From: Cercophora sp. LCS_1
Lineage: Eukaryota > Ascomycota > Sordariomycetes > Sordariales > Lasiosphaeriaceae
DNA length: 64,000 bases
Direction: 5' to 3'
Assembly (NCBI GenBank): GCA_036250225.1
Contig: JAPZLL010000001.1
Location: forward strand, 1,054,001-1,118,000
Notes under the pieces: generated by a model
The model's input: only the letters and a program-made list of their open reading frames with translations
Told to the model about the DNA's origin: nothing
Database searches by the model: none
Made by a program: the position numbers and the translations under genes
Shown here: positions 22,653 to 34,676 of the stretch, in pieces
Layout: each line of letters opens with the position of its first letter
Numbering within the stretch: position 1 is the stretch's first letter

Positions 22653-25156
22653 ATGACCTCGAGAAACCCATCGACATGGGACCAGTACGAACGCGGCGCC
22701 AGATCCCCCGGCAGGACTGGTAGCGTCACCTCGCTCGGCAACCGGAGTGTGCAGTTCGAGGACGAATCGCTGCTGGGCCGCAGTTATGATTCCGGAGCCG
22801 ACGATGGCGAGTGGCCGCAACTGAGGCGGCGAAGGTCAACTTCCTCACCCCGCCCCATAGTGATGCACCCTGTAACTGACCCCTCCGCTTGCAGATCCTC
22901 CATCACAAACCGCCTCGCCGGCCTGACCGATATCGGTGGTGTCAACAGTATCCGCTCCTTCACCCGGAGTTGGCAGCGCGCTGCCGGCTTCGCTGAGGTC
23001 ATACCCCAAAGACCGTCTTTTGTCTTTGCGCCAGATCAAGCCCCAGTCGAAGGGCTGCCTGTCAGAAGAATCGATGTGGAAGCGGCCGATTATCCCACCG
23101 TGAGGTCGTCGTTGTTGCGTCAGCACTTCGAGGCGGCTTCCTCTCCCAGCGAAGGAAATGGTCCAGAGGCAAGCCCCGAGCCGGGGACCAGCCAGCCAGC
23201 CCAGGCGCATACCAGCGATTTCCGAGAGCGCGAGGCAAAAGCACTGGGCGATGAGCTCACCGGGCTGTTCAGGGTCGGCAGTGCGGGTACCACGACGGGA
23301 TCCATATTCGCGATTCCGCCGCACCTGGCAACGCCCGAGATCATTGGAAGCTATGGATCGGCCGTGGACTATGGCACTATTCGCTCAAATATGAGCCGGA
23401 CGTCTATGGCTCAGATCGCGGCAAACTGGCAACAACAGCAGGAGGCTGGTGGGAATATTCCCGATGGCGAGGTTGCCCCGATTCTGGTCAAGGAGGTTGA
23501 GCAGGACGGTAAGATCGTCCTGGCTGTCGAGGGCCAGTCCACTCTTCCGCAGACTGTGTTCAACTCGATCAAGTGAGTCTCTTCGTGGACGTTCTCGCAG
23601 TGGTCGCTCTCACTAACACATTGAAACAGTGTCTTGATTGGCGTTGGGCTGCTCAGTTTGCCCATGGGCATCAAATATGCGGGCTGGCTCTGCGGTATGG
23701 TCGCTTTGTTTGGTTGCGCAACATTGACGGCGTATACTGCGAAGCTGCTTGCCAAATGCATGGACCTCGACCCAACCTTGATCACCTTTTCTGACCTGGC
23801 CTTCATTTCGTTTGGACGGAACGCGCGCATTGCGACGAGTATCCTCTTTACGCTTGAGCTGCTCGCGGCTTGCGTCGCCCTCATTGTGCTTTTTGCTGAT
23901 TCTTTGCACCTGCTGTTCCCTGGCCTCCTGACGTTGACCGGCTGGAAGGTTTTCTGCTCCATCATATTGATACCCCTAAACTTTCTCCCTTTGCGGTTGT
24001 TGAGTGTTACCAGCATTATCGGCATCTTCTCATGTCTTAGCAGTAAGTCCGAACACCATCGGTGTCGTGGGTGGGACGCTGACGCAAGAACCATAGTTGT
24101 CCTTATTCTTTTGCTTGATGGCTTCATCAAGCCCACCGCTCCTGGTTCTCTCATCGAACCGGCCAAGACATACCTGTTCCCCGAGAACTGGCTTACCCTG
24201 CCCCTGTCCTTCGGTTTGCTCATGTCTCCATGGTTAGTGCTATTGTCTCGGTTAATGATGAATGAAGAAAGCTGACGGGTGAACAGGGGTGGACATAGTG
24301 TGTTTCCAAACGTGAGTCTGACCCTGAGTTGAATCGTCGGACGGACTTCAAACTTACTTGATTAGATTTATCGAGACATGAGACACCCTTACCGATACAA
24401 CCAGGCCTTGAAGATCTCATTCTCCTTTACGGTAAGTTAAAAGCCACCGGAGATGTCAAGTGGATACTGACGGGCTACCAGTACATCTTGGACGCTACCA
24501 CTGCTGTTGCTGGGCTTCTGATGTTCGGCGACGACGTTCGCGACGAGATCACCTCCAATATTTTGATGGAGAGCAGCTATCCCCGTGCCCTGACGGTGTT
24601 GATGACGCTATTCATCGCCATCATCCCTCTCACCAAGATCCCCCTGAACGCTCGGCCGATTATCTCCACCATTGAGGTTCTGTTTGGGTTGCACCAGCAA
24701 ACTGTCGCAGACAACTCGGGCCTTGTGGGCCGGTCTGCATACTTCCGAGGCGTTCTAAGGATTGCCATTCGTGTCATTGTTGTCATTGTGTTCCTGGTAA
24801 TAGCGATCGTGTTCCCAGCCTTTGACAGCATCATGGCTTTTATGGGGAGCGCGCTTTGCTTTACCATCTGTGTCACGTACGTCCATCTCTGCACCCAGGC
24901 TCTGCGGTTTTTGCTGGCATTCTCAGTGGAGACCTCTGCTGCAGCCCATCCTCACGTCTTGACCACCCACCACTGACGCGCCACTCTTAGACTACCTCTC
25001 GCATTTTACCTCAAGCTCTTTGCCCACGAAATCTCGACCAGAGAGAGGATAGCTGCCACCACCGTCATGGTGATTTCTACCGTTCTCTCCGTTGTCGGGA
25101 CCGTTTGGGCATTCCTGCCCAAGAGCTTGATTGGAGCCGAGACACCGGATTTGTAG
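22653..25156 (+). CDS. AVT1: AVT1-like vacuolar amino-acid transporter
   Basis: Eight predicted exons, 22653-22834, 22895-23572, 23630-24042, 24097-24232, 24287-24311, 24366-24431, 24482-24876 and 24991-25156, encode 686 residues. Residues about 1-290 form a cytosolic Ser/Arg-rich tail. The rest has about ten hydrophobic helices of the amino acid/auxin permease family (PF01490). Diagnostic segments are NSINVLIGVGLLSLPMGIKYAG in the first helix and GGHSVFPNIYRDMRHP, as in yeast Avt1, which moves neutral amino acids into the vacuole using the proton gradient. One exon is only 25 nt. Two introns (22835-22894 and 24043-24096) are multiples of three and lack in-frame stops, so retention would not truncate the protein; splicing at both restores the family sequence better. 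The family assignment is firm, the exact substrates are inferred. Confidence 0.88.
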
Positions 25157-25322
25157 AGTCCCCGAGGATTTGCGGAAGCGCTCGCTGGCTGGCGGGTACC
25201 GCCTCGGATGCCGACTGATTGAAAGAACATCTGGTGATTCGACAGCGAGTCGTGAAAGCGTTGGGCGTTGTTTTCGTCGGGATTTCTGCCCTCTCTGATG
25301 GAACGACTCGACCTGGGGCGCT

Positions 25323-25349
25323 TTGTTGTTGTTGTTGTTGTTGTTGTTG
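25323..25349. repeat. (TTG)9 trinucleotide microsatellite
   Basis: Nine perfect TTG units lie in the 3' flank of the transporter gene, outside coding sequence. Confidence 0.9.
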
Positions 25350-25412
25350 CAACTGGCATAACCGCTGCGGACTCGGTTGGCTTTCGGCTTTCTTTGCTTT
25401 CCCTCCCTTTTT

Positions 25413-25432
25413 CGCATCGCATCGCATCGCAT
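25413..25432. repeat. (CGCAT)4 pentanucleotide repeat
   Basis: Four perfect CGCAT units are followed by a degenerate fifth. It is non-coding and 64 bp downstream of the (TTG)9 run. Confidence 0.8.
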
Positions 25433-25679
25433 CGCACCGCGCACGCAATGGTAATCGCAATGGCAAAAATCAGCAACGAAACGATCCAACAGACACGAGA
25501 CACACACACAATCACGATTATGGCATAATTTGCATGGCAACCCGGAGCAAAACCTGTGAACGTAGCATGATTTTTTTTAACTTCTTCCATCACGCGTTTC
25601 TCTCTCGTAAGACAGATACAAACTAATACCATGATAACATCGCTCTATGGGGGACCACGAGGGTAATTAGAGATGCTTG

Positions 25680-25681
<2 letters not shown>

Positions 25682-25711
<30 letters not shown>
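25682..25711. repeat. (TC)15 dinucleotide microsatellite
   Basis: Fifteen perfect TC units lie in the convergent spacer between the transporter and kinase genes. Confidence 0.9.
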
Positions 25712-25713
<2 letters not shown>

Positions 25714-25971
25714 ATTCTGCCATTATAGTTACCTTGAAAATGAACCAACCATCACGTCTGACCTGCCTTGGTGTGTTGTTACGGCCTGTCCGTCTGTCCC
25801 CTCCCCTATCCGCAATGTGTCCTGTACAATACCATACATATGCGTGTATGTATGTGTCACATCCAGAATGGTTGCACCTCATCCAGTTCATCTGCAAGGG
25901 AAAAAAAGCGACCGGATCAGTCACGGGATAACCATATCGTCTCGCTCGTACTGGTTCAAACGGTTCAGCAT

Positions 25972-25990
25972 GCAGGCAGGCAGGCAGGCA
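25972..25990. repeat. (GCAG)4 tetranucleotide repeat
   Basis: Four perfect GCAG units plus a partial fifth, non-coding. Confidence 0.8.
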
Positions 25991-26858
25991 TTGTCATTGC
26001 CGACGGCAAACCAGCCTACCCTGAACCTGCTGGGAGTGAAACATGTGTGCCCGACTTCCTGTGCTCTTGTAGACGGCCACGTTCCATCCCCTCCATCACT
26101 CCATCACCCTCGTCCGCTGCTTGTTTATCCTGCCTCTCCAGTCGTTGGGTCTGAACGATGCGTACGTACATCCGAATCTGCCACCTTCTGTGTATGTGCT
26201 CGGCGTAACCGGGCCAATTTTAGTCGGGACTCAACGGTTTATCTTGCGCGCTTTGGTGCATGGTAACGCCTGTCTTCGCTCCTGGGGATGTCTCTGGTTG
26301 GTACTCTGGCGCACAAGGCGTTACATGTCACTTGTGTTGTTCAACACTGCTAATTGTCACATTGCCCGATTTGGAAACTTGTTCGAGTGGGTAACTTCTG
26401 GTATTCCTCGATAGTCTGGTGGAGAATATCTAATACACAGAAAGCGAGCTGAGCCTACATCATCATCCTTGAACAACCATGATCGAATAGAAACAATGCT
26501 GACCCCGCGGTTGAGTGCCGTGAACAAAATCCAATCCCTCCCAATGTCCAGTTTCTCTCGGTGACTTTCCGCCCCAAGTGCCATGTTTCGTTTCGTTCGT
26601 CTATACAAAAAAAAAGCCCATGCTATGCTATGTAACCGACAGATGATATCTCACCGTCTTGTGGCGTGAACTGACAAATTCCCGCACAAGCCGCGAGACG
26701 AATATGAAAAAAGAACAAGATTAAAAGAAACCAGCAAGGGTCAGCAATGTCCTGCGCCAAAAAAACAAAAACAAAACCTTTAATGAAGGATCATGGTGTC
26801 GACAGATGATGATAGCCAACTACAAGTGGTACACCGGCACTCGAGACGCCCAGCTCGC

Positions 26859-28892
26859 CTAGGAGCGGGTCTCTTGCCAGCCACCAACCCACTCGACATC
26901 GCCAAAGGCGTGGCGCTTCTCCTTACGCCAGTCGAAGTTCCAATTCCAATCTCGATCGCGTCCCTTGCTGCGAGGGCATTCCTTGACCCGTTCTCTGTTG
27001 GCCTGATGGATCCACTTCCCAGTGGCTGATGAATGATGTGTAGGAGAGTGATGATGTTGTCCAGTGACGTAATAAGTATTGTGGTGAGAGTTTCCGTGAA
27101 AGTCAAAAGCGCCATGGCTGTTACCCAGTGAACCCGAGCCGACGCCGCTAGCGACGGGCCGTTCCTCCCGCGTACCCAAATCAGGAGCCTGTGATGAGCT
27201 ACCAGTGAAGGCACGACGACGTTCACCCAGAACGGCCCACTTATCGACGTTGCTGCGCTTGGGGCTGGGTGAATGCGCCGTGTGTTCAGGCTTGGGAGGG
27301 GGGAGCTCGTGAAAAAAGAAGCCATCGGCCGTCAGATCATCGTCGATGTTGGCACCAAGGGCCATATCGGTGGGTGGGATATCGTGATCGGCATGGACAC
27401 TCGCTGTCCTGGTGGCGGGTGACAAGCCAAGACGGGGAGTGTTGTCGTCGTCAACGGGTGCTGGGACCACCACCTGACTGTCATGGCTCCAAGTTCTCGA
27501 GTTCATCTCCTTCAAGGACTGCATCTGGCGTGCTTGCTCCTGCTCTTCGATCTCCTCGTCCCAAAGATCGCTCCAGCTCTTTGATACAGGCTCCTTGCGG
27601 CCGAACACCATCGACATGGCCGATGGGTTGCGACTCTTGGACATGTTGATGGGGAGCGAGCCAGCCATAGGGGAAACATTGGCAGACCAGTTAGGCAGCT
27701 TGGGCCTGAAGCTGGAGGGCATGTTGAGCGACTGCATTGATGCGCCCAAGCTGGAGTCGAGCATCGAGGAGATTGAAGGCGTGAGCGCGCTCCCCGACAT
27801 CCAGTCCGTGGTTGTACCAGATTTGGAGAACAAGTCCTCGGTGTAGCTCTCGTCGTCGGGAATAGCGCTGAGCTGGCGGATGGGTTTCTGAGGGCTTGCC
27901 TGTAGAGCCTTGGCCCACGGGAAGGCGCCCGTGTCGGGCTGGGGGCTCTGGACGGACGGAGTGCGCAATGGCTCGCGGTTTGAGCTCGCCACAACGCGGC
28001 GGTTGGTTGAGCAGAAATCATCGAGAGCCTCGTCGAGAGTGGTGAAGCTGACGACGCGTTCCAGAGCCTCGCGGGCCCCCACGAGCGACCGTCTCTTGGG
28101 GTCGAGGTTCATGCATTGGACGATGACCTCGTACGTGTCTTGGGACATGGACGGGAAGACATCGAACAACGACTGCTTGTCGCGTGAGAAGTCGAGGAAA
28201 AGCGGGTCGTCCTCGGTCGGGGTGGTGAATGGGTTGCGGGAGAAAAGGATGTTCAACAGGCAGACACCGATAGCCCAGATATCGGCCTGGGCGGGCGAGT
28301 ATCCAGCGCCAGCAGAATCGTACTGCTCGGGGGACATGTAGCGATCGCTTCCAACAGTGGTCTCGTAGGTCCAGTTGTCGGTCGTAGCAAGGCCAAAATC
28401 ACCGAGCTTCACAGAGCCCGACTCGGTGAGGAAGATGTTTTCCGGTTTGATGTCCCGATGGTAGACGCCCTTCGAGTGAATGTAGGAGACGGCATCGACG
28501 AGTTCCAGCATGAAGCGTCTCACGTGTTCCGTCTCCAGCGGGCCATGGCCGATCCTGATAGCCTCATAGAGATCACCTTGTTGGCAGTACTCGAGAACCA
28601 AGTAGATGTGGGCATCCGTCTCGAATGAGTCAATGAGGTTCACAATGTTGGGGTGCGCACCCAGGCGTCGGTGAAGGACCAGCTCCTCGGACTTGTCGTC
28701 AATGGCAAATTCAAATCCAGCGTCGTTGGCGGCCCCTCTCTTGGTCAAGCACTTGATGGCCACATTCTGATTGGTGCGGAGATCTCGGGCTATGAAAACC
28801 ATGCCAAAGGAGCCATGGTTAAGCGGAGCAACGGTCTGGTATCGGCTGCCCAGAACGACGCCGTCGTTGAAGGTGTCCCGAAGGCATTCCAT
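26859..28892 (-). CDS. KSP1: Ksp1/Ran1-type serine/threonine protein kinase
   Basis: A single exon encodes 677 residues. The kinase domain spans about 18-290 and is complete: Gly loop NHGSFGMV (26-32), VAIK with Lys47, HRDIKPEN (145-152), DFG (165-167) and a SPEQ variant in place of APE. Sequence and domain order fit the Ran1/Pat1-Ksp1-Sks1 group, which links nutrient and TOR/PKA signalling to growth, filamentation and meiosis in yeasts. The tail (about 300-677) is Ser/Pro-rich and carries the motif KSWSDLWDEE typical of Ksp1 relatives, then a His-rich segment. The start at 28892 is the ATG just before the conserved domain. About 1.1 kb of sequence to its right may be a long leader. Group assignment is good, the pathway role inferred. 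Confidence 0.88.
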   Translation of the reverse strand: MECLRDTFNDGVVLGSRYQTVAPLNHGSFGMVFIARDLRTNQNVAIKCLTKRGAANDAGFEFAIDDKSEELVLHRRLGAHPNIVNLIDSFETDAHIYLVLEYCQQGDLYEAIRIGHGPLETEHVRRFMLELVDAVSYIHSKGVYHRDIKPENIFLTESGSVKLGDFGLATTDNWTYETTVGSDRYMSPEQYDSAGAGYSPAQADIWAIGVCLLNILFSRNPFTTPTEDDPLFLDFSRDKQSLFDVFPSMSQDTYEVIVQCMNLDPKRRSLVGAREALERVVSFTTLDEALDDFCSTNRRVVASSNREPLRTPSVQSPQPDTGAFPWAKALQASPQKPIRQLSAIPDDESYTEDLFSKSGTTTDWMSGSALTPSISSMLDSSLGASMQSLNMPSSFRPKLPNWSANVSPMAGSLPINMSKSRNPSAMSMVFGRKEPVSKSWSDLWDEEIEEQEQARQMQSLKEMNSRTWSHDSQVVVPAPVDDDNTPRLGLSPATRTASVHADHDIPPTDMALGANIDDDLTADGFFFHELPPPKPEHTAHSPSPKRSNVDKWAVLGERRRAFTGSSSQAPDLGTREERPVASGVGSGSLGNSHGAFDFHGNSHHNTYYVTGQHHHSPTHHSSATGKWIHQANRERVKECPRSKGRDRDWNWNFDWRKEKRHAFGDVEWVGGWQETRS

Positions 28893-31800
28893 TTTGAAGT
28901 GAAGGCGAAATTCGAACAGGCGAGGAAATTAGGGGTGTCGTGGCTGGTTATACAGATCTGGCTGAGCTTTTTCCTGTCCCCGAAACCAGTCTATATCGAT
29001 CAACGTCCAGGTCTTATCGAGACAACTTTTCGACTTTGTACACGGCGGATGCAACAGAAGACGCGACGCGGCGGAGCGGTTCCAAAAGGGGGGAAGCAAA
29101 CAGAGAGGTGAGGATGTACAGGACCGAACAACGGTAAAGAAAACACACACAAGTAACTCCAAGTCGTTTCAATGTCTGAGGCTCATCGGTGGTGGGTATT
29201 TTTGAGATATTCGAACAAAGGGAAAGTGCTCAGAGGGTCGTCAAGAAGGGGTCCGTCGGGCGGTCCTGGTGAAATAAGGAAAGGTCGTTATGACATCGAA
29301 GCGATATCGAAAAATGAATGAGTGGTATTGGTAGGTGGAGTTGTTTAGCGGACAGTCGGCGGGCGAGCTGTCGTGGAGGAGCCGGAAGAGGTCGGTTCGT
29401 GGTTAACCAACAATCTTCGAGGCTCGGTCGGGGAGGAGTTGGGCGAATCCGCCGTCGAGAAGCTGGAGGTCACAGCTGTGTTCCTCGGGAGAGCAGGCGG
29501 AGGACGGCGTCAGGGAGACAAGTGTGACCAGGTGGTAGACAGCAAACCAGAACAAGCTGCAAGCTATTGGAACACCTGGCTAGCTGTCGTTGATAACATG
29601 CGGGAGTATAGCTGGCTCGAGGGAACAGGTGGGAGAAGAGATGACTCTTCAACCCCCCTTGTTCAACAAACGAAGCGTGTGACACACGATGTGGTGGAGA
29701 CCGGTCGGAGGTGGCAAGGGATGGCGGCGATCGGGAGCGAGGACGGTCGTGGGAGAGACCGAGGAGTCACAGCCGAGTCCCGAGCCGGGGGTAGCTTGTT
29801 TATTATGGCTGGTCTCGTTGGGGAGAGGCGGAGAGTATTCAATGCCAGGAGCTCGAGATAAACAGTCGCTTCGTCGTCCGAGTGCAGTACTGTCTTGGAA
29901 GTCGCTTTGTGATGTAGGCGCGTGAGACAGATAAGGGACGGGCGGGACTATCGGCGGCGTGGGCTAGGCAGCTCAAGACCAATCGATATCGCAACGCTAG
30001 AAGTTGTCGCTTTGCGGGAGAACCTTTAGTCAAAAAGGCCAGTGAGGAGCTTGGAGGCGAACAACGACGATGACAGCGATGTTATACGGCTGGGGGAGCG
30101 GATGGCAGAGAAGAGACGGTGGAGAGATGTGTGAGATAGGGTGGTGGAAGGAGAGGTCAATGAGTGCGGGCGGGATGGGGGGCAGAATGGGTTATGGAAG
30201 ACGCAAGCACAAGTTGGAAGGCGACCGAATCGCTGACTGGACGAGCACGAGGGCCTGCCTGGCTGGCTCTGGGCTTGTCATCAAAGCGGGCTGAGCGAGC
30301 GCCATGCCTGGATGGGAATGGCCTAGCCCACAACGGGCTGGCCAGTGTGGTCACTCGCAGCTGCCACAGAAATGGCATGGGTCGATGATCGTCAAGTCGA
30401 CAATCGGGGGGCGAGCACTGGGTGACTTGCGCGCGACAAGCAAAGAGACAACTGTGCGCAGGAATTCAATTGGCACTGTCTGGCAACCCTGCGTTGCCCC
30501 CACAATGAGAATGACGACGAATGGAATTCCCCCAGGGCTGCCACGCAACAAAACACACCGCTTTGTGCATCGCGCCTTCGGTACGTACCACTCGCTAGCA
30601 CTGTCCCCTAGCGTCATTTCACTCTGCGCTTCACTGGCTGGGCCTGCAGGCCATCTCCGGCCCCAGACTTTCAAGGGCTCGCTGCCGGGAGGCAGAAAAC
30701 GCTGGCTGCTGCCAGGAACCGGCCATTGGCAACGGAGCCCGTCTCCGTTCAGACCAGCGGCCGTGATTAGCAAGCTACACCGCCATCTCATATCTGTCTG
30801 GTACCATGCTGGCCCATTCAGCATGAATAAGGAACATCAAAGTTGGGTACCGTTGCATCACAGCGCCAGGTACCCCATCTTGCAGCCAGCCTCGACAGCC
30901 CTCGTGAAGCCACGTTCATCCATCCTGCGATGCCCCACCCGCACCCCGTCTGTCGAGCCAGGTGGTGCATCGAGGTCCCAAAGGCCGATCTGACGCCCCG
31001 TCCCAATTTTGGCCGGCTCCACGAGAGTGAGTGGAAGCGCCCCCCAGGGCGCGCGTCAGCGGGCGCCTGTGGACAGTCGGGTTCGCTGGAGTGTAGTGGA
31101 CACGATTGCGTGTTGGCTGCCATGGAGCAGGACCAGGCTTGCTTGAGGGAGATCCTCGTGACGGGCGACCGGAGATTATTCGCAGTCCCAAGATCCCGAA
31201 TTCTCTCGCCCTTTCAGCGCCAGCGCCAGAGCTCTTCAGACCCCGTCGCCCTTACGAGAGCAACCCCCGATTCTGGGATTGTTGGCCGATTCCAGCGTCT
31301 TCTGGTTTCACCTGGAGGACAGTTGGGACTCTGTCACCGTTAGGCGTCTCGATTGGTCCGGGCTGATATGCACTCCTTTCGCGCTGCATTTGACCTATCA
31401 GGCGATGAAGCAGTTGCTGGGCTGACCGCTAAAATAGCAATTGGCGAACCCAGAAAGGTTCCTGAGGTCCAAAGGCGGCCACGAGGGTGGTGCAATGCAA
31501 TTCTGTGCATGATAAACTGTTCGCTCTCTCGCTCGTCGATTTCGAGCTTCTGCAAACATCAACGTGCGAATTGCGTCTATCGGTCGGCAGTTGACGCTAC
31601 CGACCGCGCCGACGAAGGGACCCATTGCGGAACTGCGACGGAAATTGTGGACCATGATGTTGTCTTTGATGTCACGCCTCGTTTTGAGCAAGTTCAACGG
31701 TTCCAGCAAGCAGAGGGTCCAAAACGGTCACGTCATGCGCTCTGATTGGCTCGGGAAAGCTCACCCCACACTTTTCCACGGTTCTCCAAGCGTATCGGTT

Positions 31801-34676
31801 GGCAAGTGGAATGTTGTACAGCTCAAGCTGGTCTCAGGGAGACATCCGGACGGGCATTCAAACAGGCGCGATGGGACATGGGCCTCTCGTGTGTTTCGTA
31901 CAGAGAAGGGTTCTCTTGGGGCTACCGTCGTCCCATTTCAGCGGACTCCCCTTCTCATCTGATTGACAAGCACGCAATTCCATGGCTTGATGGTCAGACC
32001 CAGGAGACAAGCACAAAAGAGGGTCATGTCATCGTGAGACCGCGCTGGTCCGATTCAAATGCCGAAGAAAGGTGAAACAAAGACTCGGGGCACCGACCTG
32101 GTGACGGCGATGACATTTCTCTGTCTTGTGAGTCTCCTTGAACCCGAATGATCACTCCATCTTTGCAGATCCGCCAAAGCCGTTGCCGGCTCGGGCTGTG
32201 GCAAGTCCCGCCTCTCGCAAGCTAAGACTTTCGACCAAATGGAAAATCAAGATATTGTTAGAGTGTCGCTGCCTCAGGCCAGAATGCAGCGCCCCTTCTG
32301 CAACTGCGCGCGCGCTCGAAGAGTTTCGGCTGGGAAGGATTATGAAACTGCTCCCATCGTTGGCCCTTCACGGCACATGTTCATGCTGGGCGTGCCGGCC
32401 CTAGGCCGCATCGTCCATCAGGCACTCAGAGCCACCCACCACCAACAAGCCCAGCCAGTTGAAGGATGGCAGAAGGGTAATAGGAATACTACTAGATGCA
32501 AAGCGAGCTTGGCCCGCGACGGGGCACGGGAGTAATTTGCCACCCACCTCTTTGGTTCGTCTTGGTCTCGAAACAAATTTATCGGTCGGCTTCATTGGCT
32601 CGTCCCGCCCTACACAGATGGAAGCCAGCGTCAACAAGGCCATCAGATACAGTGCCTGTTAATACCAAGGCCTGCAGGAAGGTTGCAGTGTCCAGAGCAT
32701 CTTTTACCGCCCGCTGCCAGTCGACGAGGCGGTCAGGCGCTCTATATTGCGTGCGTCGATAGGTCGGACTCGTCTCGCGTCCCAGAAATGGTTCGCGTCT
32801 GGCCGCGCTCTCATTCCCTCACATCTCCAACGCTCATCCGTCCACTCTTCCGCTCCACCTGCTTAATCGAGCTGCAGGAGCTTCCTGGCGCTACTATAGC
32901 CGAGGAGGCCAGTGACGGTTGAGAGAAGGCGTTGACCTTGATGGTGATGGAATGTCGGGTGTCGAGGACCTGCCGGCATGTCGGTTGCTGTCGCAGGATT
33001 TGTGTCTCTTTCGTCACTGCGTGCTCTTCAGGAATGCAGGGTGCGATTGATCTGTAATTGCGACGGCGCTGGGTCTTCGGATGCGTTTTGCATTGTTTAC
33101 CAGGTCGGATGTGGACGATCGAGCAAAAGGAGAAGCAGCTTCACTGCGGGAGTGAACCCGGACCAGAATCGCCTGGTTTGCGACGTGGGGAGGACCCTCC
33201 GGCAGGGTCCGTTTCGCAACCTCTTGGCTGGAAACATGCCACTGATCTCAACCGTGTTGCGATGGCGAAGAAGACCTCCGGAAGAACGCATGAGAGAGGC
33301 AGCCAGTCTCCAGGCTGTGTTATCGTGGTGTGGCGATTACAATACAACAGGCTCAATATGGCTGTTTCCTTCGCCTCGTCTGTCTATCTCTGCGACACGG
33401 TATATGCCAATCTGTTAATGCCCGACCCTGTATGCGTTAAGTGGGTGATGTCAATAGGTTGTATATTTTCAGTCGATCACCCGCAGAATGTTGAGGTAGT
33501 GGGAGAAGGATGAGAGTAAACAATTGGTCTGCCATCACAAAGTGCCTCACGGACAGATCGGCGCTGGAGCTGGCTGGCCGGTCTCTCATGCAACCGTCAG
33601 CCTGTGAGAGATACAGACACCTGTGAGGGGAAGTCGAAAAGCGCCGTCGCCGTGGCACAGTATGGTTGCCAATCACCGCGCCGTCTTGTTTTGCTCAACA
33701 AGAATTGTCCAGTCGGTGAGTGTCGCAGAAGAAGGACCCCGCCTCCCTTCTTGTGATGTGTGCGTTGCCGCATGAACCACGACTGATTTTGCCGCTGCAC
33801 GCGGGGTTGAGCTGCTCGCCACTTGACCTGAAATGGATGCCACCACCAGACGACAATCGGCATCGCGATTGAAGGCTTGTGGGATTGTTTGCTCGCGTCG
33901 CGATGGTGCATTGATGAGCTGGAACGAAGTTCGCGGCGTGTCTCCCGTAGGCGCCCCGCGTGGGTCGGTGGATCACCAACGAACACCTTGCCGGCCACCA
34001 CGGCGGCCAGCAGCTTCCATCCGACTGCAAAAACAGGGCTGGAAGGAGCCGTCCCAAGCCATCGTGCTTTTCAGACCTACCTTCCTGCTTGACCTGTGCT
34101 CCCTCTCCACAGAATCCACCCTCGACTACGCAGTATGCATCCGGTATGCATAGCTGCTGCAGGTGTGGTCGCGTTGGTGTGGATGAAGTCGAAAAACAGC
34201 GTCTGATTGAGGAATGGCGCTGGACTGACCGCCTTTCTCAAATCCCAAGGTCCTGCGAGTCCACCCAACCCCAACCCCGAGATCGAAAAAAAAGGGAGGC
34301 CGCAGGACTGCTAATCTCGGACGTTCTTGGCTTGTCGATGATGCTGCCGCCGCCGTCAAATCGACTTTCGTGATGCCGAAAATTTTTCTTCGTAAGACGA
34401 GACCAACCGCCTAAAATTTTTCCAGTATTCTGCGTGACCCCGCCGCACTCAGCTCCGCCCAACCCAGCCCATTATCTGACGAACCGTTGACCGCTGAATG
34501 GTTCGCAGTCAACTGCTTCTCGGTTCGGCATCTACCCCAGGAAAGCAGTCTTGAAAAATCTCTACCATCAGCATCACCGCCTTGCTCGTTCGGGGATTGT
34601 GAGCCGTGCAGCCAAGACATCCCCCCTACCAGCCACTGACACACAGCGAGAAGTGGCAGGAGGAGAAAGAGGAGCA
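28893..34676. other. 5.8-kb intergenic region, no gene recognised
   Basis: This is the largest gap in the window. The part nearest 28.9-30.1 kb probably holds the leader and promoter of the kinase gene (- strand). Beyond that I see only short open frames on both strands with compositionally biased, domain-free translations. Base composition resembles the rest of the locus and is not AT-rich, so there is no sign of RIP-degraded repeats. The right end carries the promoter of the enolase-phosphatase gene. A non-coding RNA or a rapidly evolving gene cannot be excluded. Confidence 0.45.

Larger units (their letters stand above)
25157..26858. other. Convergent intergenic region with microsatellites
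   Basis: This 1.7-kb stretch lies between two convergent genes and must hold both 3' UTRs and terminators. It contains (TTG)9, (CGCAT)4, (TC)15 and (GCAG)4 repeats. No gene was recognised; the open frames are repeat-driven or shadows. Confidence 0.55.

Noticed and set aside
22378..22656. Third apparent ATGA-overlapping uORF, before the AVT1-like gene
   Set aside because: The frame begins with TTG and contains no ATG, so it is not a uORF of the same kind.
15469..25156. Biosynthetic or metabolic gene cluster
   Set aside because: Isopropylmalate dehydrogenase, an orphan kinase, a hydrolase and a transporter are adjacent, but there is no backbone enzyme, P450, or shared promoter signal.
30843..31343. 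166-residue ORF in the large gap
   Set aside because: No domain, no plausible promoter or intron context, and similar-size frames occur on the other strand. I judged it chance in GC-rich DNA.
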